DNA from: an uncultured Clostridia bacterium
GTDB taxonomy: Bacteria; Bacillota; Clostridia; TANB77; CAG-508
DNA length: 30,470 bases
Assembly (NCBI GenBank): GCA_944391895.1
Contig: CALXVF010000002.1
Location: 1 to 30,470 of the forward strand
Direction: 5' to 3'
Part shown: in pieces, positions 7,530 to 16,083 of the stretch
Position numbering within the stretch: the stretch's first letter is position 1
Layout of the letters: every line of letters starts with the position of its first letter
Notes under the pieces: generated by a model
The model's database searches: none
Told to the model about the DNA's origin: nothing
The model's input: only the letters and a program-made list of their open reading frames with translations
Translations under genes and position numbers: made by a program

Positions 7530-8987
7530 ATGAGAAAACTAATAGAGACAATAAAGAAAAAATGGATAAAAGATACGGTTCTAACATTAGCATTAGTTTT
7601 AATTTTAATATCAGTATTTATACTAATAAATCTTTTATTCATAAATTTAGATATAACGCCAATAGATTTTACTGCTGAAAAGTTATATACATTATCAGAT
7701 GAATCAAAAGAACAAGTAGGTAAAGTAGAACAAAACGTAACATTATATTTCTTTGGATATGATGAAGAAGATGCAGCTGTAACACTTGCAAAACAATATC
7801 ATGAAACAAACGATAAAATTACAATACAACTAATAAATACATCAGAAAGACCAGATTTAGCAGCACAATATGGAGTAAGTACAAATAGTCAATTAGTAGC
7901 TGTACAATCTAGTCAAAGATATAAAATCATAGATTCAAGTGAAATGTATACTTTTGATAGCTCGACATATCAAACAATAGATATAACTGAACAAAAACTA
8001 ACAAATGCAATTTTAGATGTAACTGTAGCTCAAAAGCCACAAATATACTTTTTAACAGGACATGGAGAATATGGAATTGATTCTTCTGAACCAATGGAAC
8101 AACTAAAAGTGTATATAGAAAATGATGTAAATGATGTAAATTCTTTAGATTTATTAACATCAGATATGCCTGAAACATGTGATGTACTAGTTATTGCTAA
8201 TCCAACAAGCGACTTTACTGATTTAGAAACAGAGAAAATACAAAACTACATAAATAATGGTGGTAATATCATGTGGTTACAAGATCCATATGCATTTACC
8301 CAGCCACAAGGAGAATTAACAAATGTAAATAAAATACTTTCACAATTTGGAATAAGCTTTTCAAATGGGGTTGTATGTGAACAATCATCAAGTAATATGC
8401 TTGTAAATAGTCCAGATTTAATTATTCCAAAAATGACATATAATGATATAGTGAAAGATTTATATACAGATGGAATGATAGCTTTATTAGATGCAGGAAG
8501 AATAACTAACGTATCAGATGAAGAACTAACAAATTTAGGAGTTACAGCTAGTCCATTCTTACAATCAACTGATGAATCATTTTATAGAGAAAATATTAAT
8601 TCAGATGTAACGACTAAACTTGATAGTGATGAGGAAGGTCCATTCATATTAGGAGAAATATTAACAAAAACAATAGATGATGATACAAAATCAACATTAG
8701 TTGCATATTCAAATGCTTTATTTGCAACAAATTATACAATACAATTATCAAATTCAATTGGAACACCAATTACTATCAGACAGAACAAAGATATTGTTTT
8801 AAATACAATTGCATACTTATCAGATAGAGAAGATGCAATAAGAATAAGAAAAGATATTGGAATAGTAACTTTTGAAACTGCAACAGAAGAAGAAAATCAA
8901 ATTGTTTTATGGACAATCTTTGGAATTCCTGTTCTAATTATAATAGCGGGAATGATTGTCTCTATAGTTAGAAGAGTAAGAAAGTAG
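7530..8987 (+). CDS. GldG family ABC transporter auxiliary protein
   Basis: This 485-residue protein has a membrane segment near residues 16-38 (TLALVLILISVFILINLLFI), a large extracytoplasmic part, and a second membrane segment near 455-478, ending in a basic IVRRVRK tail. The central part contains the family pattern FLTGHGEYG (about 173) and a following Rossmann-like stretch (DVLVIANPTSDF, then NGGNIMWLQDP). It begins 12 bases after the permease with AGGAGG upstream, so the three genes form one operon. GldG-like proteins are thought to act as the outside-facing partner of the exporter; its exact role is not known. After the stop there is no simple terminator, only repeat copy B. Confidence 0.87.
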   Translation: MRKLIETIKKKWIKDTVLTLALVLILISVFILINLLFINLDITPIDFTAEKLYTLSDESKEQVGKVEQNVTLYFFGYDEEDAAVTLAKQYHETNDKITIQLINTSERPDLAAQYGVSTNSQLVAVQSSQRYKIIDSSEMYTFDSSTYQTIDITEQKLTNAILDVTVAQKPQIYFLTGHGEYGIDSSEPMEQLKVYIENDVNDVNSLDLLTSDMPETCDVLVIANPTSDFTDLETEKIQNYINNGGNIMWLQDPYAFTQPQGELTNVNKILSQFGISFSNGVVCEQSSSNMLVNSPDLIIPKMTYNDIVKDLYTDGMIALLDAGRITNVSDEELTNLGVTASPFLQSTDESFYRENINSDVTTKLDSDEEGPFILGEILTKTIDDDTKSTLVAYSNALFATNYTIQLSNSIGTPITIRQNKDIVLNTIAYLSDREDAIRIRKDIGIVTFETATEEENQIVLWTIFGIPVLIIIAGMIVSIVRRVRK

Positions 8988-9020
8988 AAAGGCAAAATTA
9001 CTCATATAAACTAAAACAAT

Positions 9021-9137
9021 ATAAATTATAAAATAAAAATAAATATATGATTAAAATTCCTGAAACGGGGACATTCCGGTCAGCTCGCTGGTCGCTCCCC
9101 TTGAATTTGAATCATATATTTATTTTATTATAATTTA
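9021..9137 (-). repeat. Palindromic repeat element, copy B (unrecognised family)
   Basis: This is an inverted copy of the element at 5311-5473. A long AT-rich stem (about 9022-9052 paired with 9110-9137, about 28 pairs with a 3-base gap) carries a GC-rich core read on the minus strand, starting ATTCAAGGGGAGCGACCAGC. Core and top loop have the same length as in copy A (15 bases between CGG and GGAATT), but the loop sequence differs and the AT-rich arms differ while still pairing. It lies between the GldG gene and the DUF5711 gene. Confidence 0.72.
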
Positions 9138-9141
9138 AGCC

Positions 9142-9170
9142 TTGAAATATATACTAAACTATTATAAAAT
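9142..9170 (+). promoter_or_regulatory. Possible promoter of the DUF5711-CvpA-ThyX operon
   Basis: TTGAAA (9142-9147), a 17-base spacer and TAAAAT (9165-9170) lie 27 bases before the start codon, at the edge of repeat copy B. Confidence 0.4.
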
Positions 9171-9197
9171 AATAGAAATTAGTATAAAGGAAATCGT

Positions 9198-10325
9198 ATG
9201 AAGAAAAAAGTAATTATAATATTAGGAATAGTATTAATAATCGCTCTAGTAGTTGTAGTATCATTATATATCGCAAATGAACCTACAAGAGATTGGATAG
9301 ATAGATACATATTTAGAAAAAACATAATTGAAGAAGACTTACCTGTTATTCCACTTGAAAATGAAAATACTAATATATATGCATATGATAATCATATTGT
9401 AGTATTACAAGATAATCAATTGGTAATATATAATTCATCAGGAAGAGAAGAAACAACAATTAATGTATCAATAACAACACCAATATTTGCAGATTCAGGA
9501 AATTATTTACTAGTAGCAGATAAAAATGGACAAAATGCATATTTAATATATAATACAAGCCTTCAATGGCAAAAAACAATGGAAGGAAATATTTCATCAA
9601 TTACAGTAAATAGAAATGGAGCTGTTGGAATAGTTATAACAGGAACAACATATAAATCAGTTATAGTAATGTACGGAATAACAGGAAATGAAGAGTTTAG
9701 GACTTATCTTTCTTCAACAATTGCAGCAGATGCAACGATATCAGGAAATAACGATTACTTAAGTTTTGCAGAAATAGACACATCGGGAACTATTATTTCA
9801 TCAGTAGTAAAAACAATTTCAGTAGATAAAGCTAAGAATTCTCCATCAGAAGCCATTATTTATACATATAAACCAGAAGAGAATAGTTTAATAGTCAATA
9901 TAGAATATTACAACCAAGAGCTTATATGCCAATATGATAATACTGTATATAAAATGCAAGAAGGAAATGCACAAAAATTATTAGATATAGATAATAAAAC
10001 ACTATTTATGGACATCGGTTTAGAAGAGCATGTATGTAGAATAGTAGAGACATCAGCAGGAATTCTAAATAGTGAATATGAAGTAAAAATAATGAATCCA
10101 AATAATCAAAAAGAAAGTAGTCATCTTTTGGATTCAGTTCCAAAAAGTTTATATTGTAATAATGATATAATTGCTATAAACATGGGAAATGAAATCGAAT
10201 TTATAAATCATAGTGGCTGGCTTATGAAATCTTTTGTATCAGCTCAAAGCTTTAGGGATGTGGTTTTAGGAAAGAGTGTAGCAGGCATTATTTATAGAGA
10301 CAGAATAGAAATTATAAGTTTGTAA
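9198..10325 (+). CDS. DUF5711 family protein, membrane-anchored beta-propeller-like
   Basis: This 375-residue protein has one N-terminal membrane anchor (residues 4-24, IIILGIVLIIALVVVVSLYI) and a large exported domain. The exported part is a run of short beta-rich repeats with patterns such as NHIVVLQDNQLVIYNSSGRE, DSGNYLLVADKNG and NNDIIAINMGNEIEFINHSG, as in propeller-type scaffolds, and resembles DUF5711 proteins of Clostridia. AAAGGAA precedes the ATG. The CvpA gene follows after 10 bases, so the two are co-transcribed. No catalytic residues are evident; a sensing or scaffolding role at the cell surface is a guess. Confidence 0.75.
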   Translation: MKKKVIIILGIVLIIALVVVVSLYIANEPTRDWIDRYIFRKNIIEEDLPVIPLENENTNIYAYDNHIVVLQDNQLVIYNSSGREETTINVSITTPIFADSGNYLLVADKNGQNAYLIYNTSLQWQKTMEGNISSITVNRNGAVGIVITGTTYKSVIVMYGITGNEEFRTYLSSTIAADATISGNNDYLSFAEIDTSGTIISSVVKTISVDKAKNSPSEAIIYTYKPEENSLIVNIEYYNQELICQYDNTVYKMQEGNAQKLLDIDNKTLFMDIGLEEHVCRIVETSAGILNSEYEVKIMNPNNQKESSHLLDSVPKSLYCNNDIIAINMGNEIEFINHSGWLMKSFVSAQSFRDVVLGKSVAGIIYRDRIEIISL

Positions 10326-10335
10326 GGAGGACAAA

Positions 10336-10983
10336 ATGATTGTAGATATTATAATTATATTAATTATTATTTTAGCCGTATTTTTAGGAATAAAAAAAGG
10401 ACTGATTTCATGCGTAATAGATATATTAGCAGTAATTGTTGCCTTAATATTAGCTATTACACTTTGCAGACCTGTAACAAATGCAATAATAGACAATACA
10501 GAATTTGATGAAAATTTAAGAGAAACAATAGTTGAAAATATTCCGTTAAATGATGTAGATTTCAAAGTAGAAGAAGGAAGCAATTTACCAGAGCCAGTAG
10601 TAAAATACATAAATGAAATAACAAGTAATGTAAATACGTCTAAAGATGAAGCAATAGATACTATTGCAAAAGAATTAGCATCAGGAATATTAAGTGTAAT
10701 AGCATTTATAGCAATATTCTTTATTGTAAGATTAGTATTAGCACTTGTAAAAATAGTAGCAAAAATAATAGATAAAATACCATTAATAGGTCAAATAAAC
10801 AAACTAGGTGGAGCAATATGTGGTTTAATAGAAGGTCTAATAATAATATATGCAATACTTGCAGTACTTTCTATGATATCACCATTAATTGCTAATACAC
10901 AAATATTAGAACAAATATATAATTCAAATATTGGGGCATTGATGTATAATAATAATTTAATATTAAAATCAATATACAAATAG
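10336..10983 (+). CDS. CvpA family membrane protein
   Basis: This 215-residue protein has the CvpA pattern: an N-terminal hydrophobic hairpin (residues 1-18 and 25-47) with GIKKGLIS between, a soluble segment (about 50-110), then two more membrane segments (about 113-138 and 160-185) joined by IIDKIPLIGQINKLGGAICG. CvpA proteins are needed for colicin V production in E. coli and for envelope stress resistance elsewhere; the mechanism is unknown. AAGGAGG lies upstream of the ATG. It sits between DUF5711 and thyX with gaps of about 10 bases on each side. Confidence 0.85.
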   Translation: MIVDIIIILIIILAVFLGIKKGLISCVIDILAVIVALILAITLCRPVTNAIIDNTEFDENLRETIVENIPLNDVDFKVEEGSNLPEPVVKYINEITSNVNTSKDEAIDTIAKELASGILSVIAFIAIFFIVRLVLALVKIVAKIIDKIPLIGQINKLGGAICGLIEGLIIIYAILAVLSMISPLIANTQILEQIYNSNIGALMYNNNLILKSIYK

Positions 10984-10993
10984 GAGGTAAATT

Positions 10994-11659
10994 ATGAAAA
11001 TAGTAAATCCATGGATAGAAGTTGAAAAAATTGACGGAATACAAATTATGAAAAAAATAGAAAGAGCTTGTAGAACTTGCTATAGGTCAGAAGGAAATAT
11101 TTCAGAAGATAGTTATAAAAATTTATTAAAAAACTGTATTAATAGAGGGCATGAATCAGTATTAGAACATGAAAAAGTAAGTATTAGAATGTATTGCGAT
11201 ATAGGTGTTTATAAAGATTTAACTAGACATAGATTTGCAAGTTTTTCAATAGAATCTACAAGATATTGTAGTTACGACAAAGATAAATATGGAAATGAAA
11301 TAAAGTGCATAAATCCATCTTATATAGAAGATAAAGCAGTATATGAAGAATGGAAAAAAAGCATGGAAGAAATAGAAAAAAGATATATGAAAATGAAAGA
11401 ATTAGGAGCAACAACTGATATGTGTAGATTAATTCTTCCACATTCAACTGCAGCAGAAGTAACAATGACAGCAGATATAAGAGAATGGAAACATATATTA
11501 GAATTAAGAACATCAAATAAAGCACATCCAGCAATAAGACAATTACTAATACCACTATTAAAATATTTCCAAAAAGAAATGCCAGAAATATTTGAAAATG
11601 TAGAATATGACAAAGATTTTGATGAAAAAAATTATGCAGAATTTAGAATTGCAGAATAA
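10994..11659 (+). CDS. thyX: Flavin-dependent thymidylate synthase
   Basis: ThyX makes dTMP from dUMP using methylene-tetrahydrofolate, FAD and NADPH, in the cytoplasm. The signature RHRxxSxxxxSxR is present at residues 78-90 (RHRFASFSIESTR), and other conserved parts include GHESVLEH (52-59) and the C-terminal half with ADIREWKHILELR and HPAIRQL. The length of 221 residues is typical. TAGGAGG gives a strong ribosome site 10 bases after the CvpA stop. A ThyX gene suggests the organism may lack ThyA, which cannot be tested here. Confidence 0.96.
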   Translation: MKIVNPWIEVEKIDGIQIMKKIERACRTCYRSEGNISEDSYKNLLKNCINRGHESVLEHEKVSIRMYCDIGVYKDLTRHRFASFSIESTRYCSYDKDKYGNEIKCINPSYIEDKAVYEEWKKSMEEIEKRYMKMKELGATTDMCRLILPHSTAAEVTMTADIREWKHILELRTSNKAHPAIRQLLIPLLKYFQKEMPEIFENVEYDKDFDEKNYAEFRIAE

Positions 11660-11686
11660 TAAAAAGAAGAAACATAATGCTTTCTC

Positions 11687-11715
11687 TTGATATTTGACCG
11701 CATATTTGCTATACT
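11687..11715 (+). promoter_or_regulatory. Promoter of the LCP gene
   Basis: TTGATA (11687-11692), a 17-base spacer and TATACT (11710-11715) lie 34 bases before the LCP start codon. There is no clear terminator for thyX before it. Confidence 0.6.
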
Positions 11716-11749
11716 GTATGTGTAAAATACAATGGGAGTGATTAGATAA

Positions 11750-13042
11750 ATGAAAAAAAATAATAAATCAAAAGAGAAGGAAGTAAAGAAAAAGAAGAAA
11801 TCACATAAAATATTAAAAAGAGTTCTATTAATAATTTTACTTATAATATTGATTTGTGCAGGCTTATTTACATATAAAGTTTATAAAAACGGAGGAGGAT
11901 TAGCTGGTCTTGTTACAACATTAATAGGAACAGATCCAGAAACAGTTAAAAGTTTACCAGACTTTTATTGCTTACTTTTAGGAAAAAGTGAAAACATGAC
12001 AGACACTATAATTGTTGCAAAATATAGTCCAAGTACTGGTGATTCTGCCTTATTATCTATACCGAGAGATAGTTTCGTAGGAAAAAACAAGAATACAGCT
12101 ACAGCATCAGATAAAATTAACTCAAAATATCAAATAAGCCCACAAAGTACAATAGATGCAGTAAATAGATTAACAGGATTAAATATAAAATATTATTTGA
12201 CAGTTGATACAGCAGCATTAAGAGATTTAGTAGATGCAATTGGAGGAGTATACTTTGATGTACCAATAGATATGGATTATGATGATAGTTCACAAGATTT
12301 ATATATTCATTTAGATGCAGGGCCTCAACTATTAAATGGGCAGCAAGCAGAATGGGTAGTAAGATTTAGACATAATAATAATGGTACATCATACCCAGCA
12401 AGCTATGGAGATAATGACCTTGGAAGAATGAAAACTCAAAGAGAATTCATAATGGAAGTTGCAAAACAAACATTAAAAATAGAAAATATAACAAAAATAG
12501 ATGAAATACTTAAAATTGCAGAAGAAAAAGTAGAAACAAATATAGACTGGGATACAATGATGGAATATGTACCAGCATTAGTTAGTTTTAATGCAGAGCA
12601 AATGAAAACTGATACTTTACCAGGAATTCCAGAATACTGCAATGGAGTTGCCGTATATTTAGTAGATGAAGATGAGTCTAAACAAGTAGTGAATGAACTA
12701 TTTTTAACATCTGGAACATCAGCAGAAGGAAATAGCAATACAACCACAAACGAGACAACTGGAAATGAAATAGTAAATAAAGAATTGAAGGTTGAAGTAT
12801 TAAATGGTACAGGAAGTAGCGCAAGATTGGAAAATGCAATAGAACAATTAGAAGCACAAGGGTATGATGTAATAAAAGAAGGAAATACAAACATAACAAA
12901 TGAAACAACAATAATTAATAGAACAAATAATTCGGAAGCAGAAGAAAATTCATTACTTGCATTATTAGGAACCGGAACAGTTATTACGGGTGAAGATAAC
13001 AAAGACGTAGATTTTACAATAATATTAGGAAAAAATTATTAA
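11750..13042 (+). CDS. LCP (LytR-CpsA-Psr) family wall-polymer transferase
   Basis: LCP enzymes attach teichoic acids or other glycopolymers from lipid carriers to peptidoglycan outside the membrane. The 430-residue protein has a Lys-rich cytoplasmic start, one membrane segment (residues 24-44) and an LCP domain (about 70-295) with LLLGKSENMTDTIIVA, the arginine-bearing SIPRDSFV, DKINSKY, LTVDTAALRDLVDAIGGV and EWVVRFRHN motifs. A LytR C-terminal domain follows (about 345-430, starting LKVEVLNGTGSSARLENA). GGGAG lies 11 bases upstream of the ATG. It ends facing a carboxypeptidase gene, another wall enzyme, and both share a terminator region. Confidence 0.93.
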   Translation: MKKNNKSKEKEVKKKKKSHKILKRVLLIILLIILICAGLFTYKVYKNGGGLAGLVTTLIGTDPETVKSLPDFYCLLLGKSENMTDTIIVAKYSPSTGDSALLSIPRDSFVGKNKNTATASDKINSKYQISPQSTIDAVNRLTGLNIKYYLTVDTAALRDLVDAIGGVYFDVPIDMDYDDSSQDLYIHLDAGPQLLNGQQAEWVVRFRHNNNGTSYPASYGDNDLGRMKTQREFIMEVAKQTLKIENITKIDEILKIAEEKVETNIDWDTMMEYVPALVSFNAEQMKTDTLPGIPEYCNGVAVYLVDEDESKQVVNELFLTSGTSAEGNSNTTTNETTGNEIVNKELKVEVLNGTGSSARLENAIEQLEAQGYDVIKEGNTNITNETTIINRTNNSEAEENSLLALLGTGTVITGEDNKDVDFTIILGKNY

Positions 13043-13043
13043 A

Positions 13044-13084
13044 AAATAGTGGGGGCTATTTCTAATTAGCTACCACTATTTTTA
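13044..13084 (+). terminator. Shared terminator of LCP and carboxypeptidase genes
   Basis: AAATAGTGG and CCACTATTT form the base of a stem of about 14 pairs (one mismatch and one G-U inside, loop TTTCTAAT), followed on the plus strand by TTATGTTTTTT. The distal arm overlaps the last codons of the convergent carboxypeptidase gene. Confidence 0.8.
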
Positions 13085-14364
13085 TGTTTTTTAGGTATTG
13101 ATAAAAATAATACAACAACAAGTAAAATAATAAAAATTATTGAAAGTAAAATTATTAAACTTTTTGCATCAGAGCTATAAACATCATGAGAAGCAATCAA
13201 GTCACTAGAATATTCAATCTCATCAATTGTATAAGTAATTGTACCAACTACTTCTCCTTTGGCAATTGGAGCAATCACATTCGTTAAATTAATAACGGGA
13301 GTTATATCAATAACTTCTCCAGTATCTACAATACAATCTAAAGTATTCGTACATAATAAGTCTAAAGAATCGCTTTCATCAGTTCCATTAATAACATTAA
13401 TAGTTTTTGCAATGTCACCTTCTTGAATTAAAGATGTAGAAGTATAATTTTCAAATCCATAATTAAATAGTTTTATACAGTCATTTTCTCGTGTTCTAGT
13501 TCCATCTTCTAAAATTCTACCTTTTAAAACGACAGCAAGTAAATTCATATCATCTTTCTTAGCAGTAGTTATCATACAATATCCAGCTGGGTCAGTATAT
13601 CCAGTTTTCATACCATTAGCATATTCATAATAATAATTAGAATCAGCTCGTAATAAAGCTACTGTAGACCTATAATTAGTATGATCGTTTACAACATTTT
13701 TAGGTAAATCATATGTAGCCTTAGAAGAAATATTTTTTATAATAGAATTAGAATAAGCATATTTTCCAATTAGTGCTAGGTCATAAGCAGTAGAATAATG
13801 ATTCTCATTGTGAATACCATTAGGATTAACAAAATTTGTATCCAAACAGCCTATTTCTTTTGCTTTTTTATTCATCATTTCAGAAAATTCAGCAATGCTA
13901 TTATCAAAAGATTGTTTTGCTTCTTCAGAAGAATCTTTCAAATAATCAGGATTATCTAAATTAGAAATATATTCTGCTAAAACGTAAGCAGCATCATTTG
14001 CAGAAGAAATCATAGTAATATTTAAAAGTTCTTCAACAGTAAGTATTTGACCTTCTGTAATGTAACCCATTGTATAAGTCGGTGGAACAGAATGAATTGA
14101 CCAGTAACTAACTGTTACATTGTCCTGCAAATTACAGTTTTCAACTGTAAGAATTGCAGTCATGACTTTTGTTGTACTAGCAGGATACATCCTTTTTTTA
14201 GCATCCTTCTCATATAAAATTTTACCAAAATCAGCATCAATCAAAATAGCTGCCTCAGAATCTATGCTAATATCAGAACTAGCAAAGGTTTCTGATGAAA
14301 AAGACAATAAAAAAATAGACGTTAATAAGATCCATATTGTTAAAAATTTATATATTAACTTCAT
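13066..14364 (-). CDS. D-alanyl-D-alanine carboxypeptidase (S11 family, DacF-like)
   Basis: This penicillin-binding protein trims the terminal D-Ala from peptidoglycan stem peptides outside the cell. I place the start at 14364, where AAAGGAG lies upstream and a signal peptide follows (MKLIYKFLTIWILLTSIFLL, with cleavage likely near ETFAS-S); the frame stays open to 14412 without a ribosome site. From 14364 the protein has 432 residues. The catalytic motifs are S63-TT-K66 (PASTTKVM), S121-A-N123 (SANDAAY) and K253-T-G255 (GMKTGYTDPAGYC). A C-terminal membrane anchor (about 398-423) ends in a basic tail, where many relatives have an amphipathic helix. Clostridia often carry such enzymes for both growth and sporulation; which applies here is unknown. 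Confidence 0.94.
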   Translation of the reverse strand: MKLIYKFLTIWILLTSIFLLSFSSETFASSDISIDSEAAILIDADFGKILYEKDAKKRMYPASTTKVMTAILTVENCNLQDNVTVSYWSIHSVPPTYTMGYITEGQILTVEELLNITMISSANDAAYVLAEYISNLDNPDYLKDSSEEAKQSFDNSIAEFSEMMNKKAKEIGCLDTNFVNPNGIHNENHYSTAYDLALIGKYAYSNSIIKNISSKATYDLPKNVVNDHTNYRSTVALLRADSNYYYEYANGMKTGYTDPAGYCMITTAKKDDMNLLAVVLKGRILEDGTRTRENDCIKLFNYGFENYTSTSLIQEGDIAKTINVINGTDESDSLDLLCTNTLDCIVDTGEVIDITPVINLTNVIAPIAKGEVVGTITYTIDEIEYSSDLIASHDVYSSDAKSLIILLSIIFIILLVVVLFLSIPKKHKNSGS

Positions 14365-14393
14365 ATTTTCTCCTTTAAAATTATAACAAAAAT

Positions 14394-14422
14394 ATAATAC
14401 CAGTAAATTCAAAATAAATCAA
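14394..14422 (-). promoter_or_regulatory. Probable promoter of the carboxypeptidase gene
   Basis: On the minus strand, TTGATT (14422-14417), a 17-base spacer and TATTAT (14399-14394) lie 30 bases before the start at 14364. The -35 region overlaps the ribosome site of the divergent comEA gene. Confidence 0.5.
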
Positions 14423-14435
14423 GAGGTGATAGGAA

Positions 14436-15099
14436 ATGCAAGAAATTTTTTCAAACTTAAATAACAAACAAAAAATAGTTGTTTTAATATCTATTATAAT
14501 AATTTTAGCAATAATTATTATATATTTTTATAACAAAAATGAAAATACTAATGAGCTTATTATTAGTAATGATATAGGTAAAATTACAAATGCTCAAGTA
14601 GAAGAAAAAATAGGCATTGCAAATAATAAAGAAAAAGTAATAGTACATGTTATAGGAGAAGTAAATTCTCCACGGAGTAGTTGAATTAGAAGAAGGAGCT
14701 AGAATAATAGATGCTATAAATGCAGCTGGTGGAAAAACAGAAGAAGCAGACCTTTCAAAAGTTAATTTAGCATATGTTGTAGAAGACGGTACACAGATAT
14801 ATATACCAAGAATAAACGAAAACTTAAATGAAGTAGAGCTAATATCAGGAGAAGCGGGAAAAAGCATAGTAATAGAATCTGGAATGGATGAAAATAATAA
14901 TCAAAATACAAAAGTAAATATAAATACTGCAAATAAAGAAAAGTTGGAAACATTGCCAGGAATAGGAGAAACAACAGCTCAAAAAATAATTGAGTATAGG
15001 GAACAAAATGGAAAGTTTAAAACAATAGAAGATTTAAAAAATGTAAGCGGAATAGGGGATGCAAAGTTTAATAGTCTAAAAGATAAAATTATTGTATAA
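14436..15099 (+). pseudogene. comEA: comEA competence protein, broken by a one-base insertion
   Basis: ComEA is the membrane-anchored DNA-binding protein of transformation. The first frame (14436-14684) encodes a cytoplasmic start, a membrane segment (about residues 14-32), a linker and the start of the SLBB domain (VIVHVIGEVNSP), then runs to a stop. The second frame, from 14674, continues with GVVELEEGARIIDAINAAGG, the rest of the SLBB domain, and a C-terminal double helix-hairpin-helix (VNINTANKEKLETLPGIGE, then TIEDLKNVSGIGDAKF). Reading straight through needs removal of one base around 14673 (CCACGGA instead of CCAGGA). Both halves look well conserved, so the lesion is recent, or a sequencing or assembly error. 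AGAGGTGAT gives a good ribosome site. No slippery sequence is present that would rescue the frame. Confidence 0.88.
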
Positions 15100-15177
15100 A
15101 TAATAAGAAAATATTAAGAAATTATAAATAGAAAATAAATAAATGGGTGATAAAATTAACTACGAAGGAGGAGAATA

Positions 15178-16083
15178 ATGGAAACAATATTAAAATGTGA
15201 AAACTTATATAAAACATTTGGGAAAAAGACAATTTTAAAAGATGTTTCTTTAGAAGTAAATGAAGGTGATATCTTAGGATTTATAGGGCCGAATGGAGCT
15301 GGAAAAACTACAACTATAAAGTTAATATTAGGATTACAAAGTATAACAAAAGGAAATGTTAGCATAAATGGATATGATATAGAAAAGAACTTTACAAATG
15401 CAATAAAAAGAGTAGGTGCAATTGTAGAAAATCCAGATATGTATATGTATTTAACTGGATTTCAAAACTTAAAATTAGTAGCAAATTTATACAAAGATGT
15501 ATCAGAAGATAGAATAAATGAAGTAGTAAAATTAGTAAAACTGGAAAATAGAATTAAGGATAAGGTATCTAAATATTCATTAGGAATGAGACAAAGATTA
15601 GGAATTGCTCAAGCAATACTGCATAAACCAAATTTATTAATTTTGGATGAGCCAACAAATGGATTAGACCCTGAAGGAATAAAAGAAATGAGAGAACTGC
15701 TAGTGGATTTGGCAAGTATAGAAAAAATGGGAATTTTAATTTCAAGTCATAATCTAGCAGAACTAGATAATTTTTGTAATAAAGTTTGTATAATTAAAAA
15801 TGGAAAAATTATTGAAACGAGTGAAATATCAAAAATAAAACAAGAAGCAAGCAAAGAAGTAAAAATATTTGAAGTAAATAATGTAAATCTTGCAGAAGAA
15901 ATAATTGGCAAAATAGAAAAAATTGATACAAATAAATTTAAAATTAAGGTACCTAAACAAGAAGTGCCAGAAATAGTAGAAAAATTAGTAAAAAATAATA
16001 TAAAAATATACGAGGTAAAACAAGAAGAAAAAACATTAGAAGATGCATTTTTTGAAAAGACAGGGGGGAATATAATTGAGTAG
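15178..16083 (+). CDS. ABC transporter ATPase (BcrA/CcmA type)
   Basis: This 301-residue ATPase belongs to a two-gene ABC exporter. Walker A is GPNGAGKTT (about residues 37-45), the signature YSLGMRQRLG (about 135-144), Walker B LLILDEPTNGLDPEG (about 156-170), and the switch His is in ISSHNLAEL. The region after residue 220 is the usual accessory domain of drug or bacteriocin exporters (NatA/BcrA class), ending with EEKTLEDAFFEKTGG. AAGGAGGAG lies just upstream of the ATG. The permease gene overlaps its end by eight bases. It is a second, separate system from the Gld-type exporter, without that ATPase's charged tail. The substrate is unknown; self-protection against peptide antibiotics is one possibility. 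Confidence 0.92.
   Translation: METILKCENLYKTFGKKTILKDVSLEVNEGDILGFIGPNGAGKTTTIKLILGLQSITKGNVSINGYDIEKNFTNAIKRVGAIVENPDMYMYLTGFQNLKLVANLYKDVSEDRINEVVKLVKLENRIKDKVSKYSLGMRQRLGIAQAILHKPNLLILDEPTNGLDPEGIKEMRELLVDLASIEKMGILISSHNLAELDNFCNKVCIIKNGKIIETSEISKIKQEASKEVKIFEVNNVNLAEEIIGKIEKIDTNKFKIKVPKQEVPEIVEKLVKNNIKIYEVKQEEKTLEDAFFEKTGGNIIE

Noticed and set aside
12436..13002. Minus-strand frame of 188 codons opposite the LCP gene
   Set aside because: It lies wholly within a well-supported LCP gene in antisense, with no ribosome site or recognisable domain.
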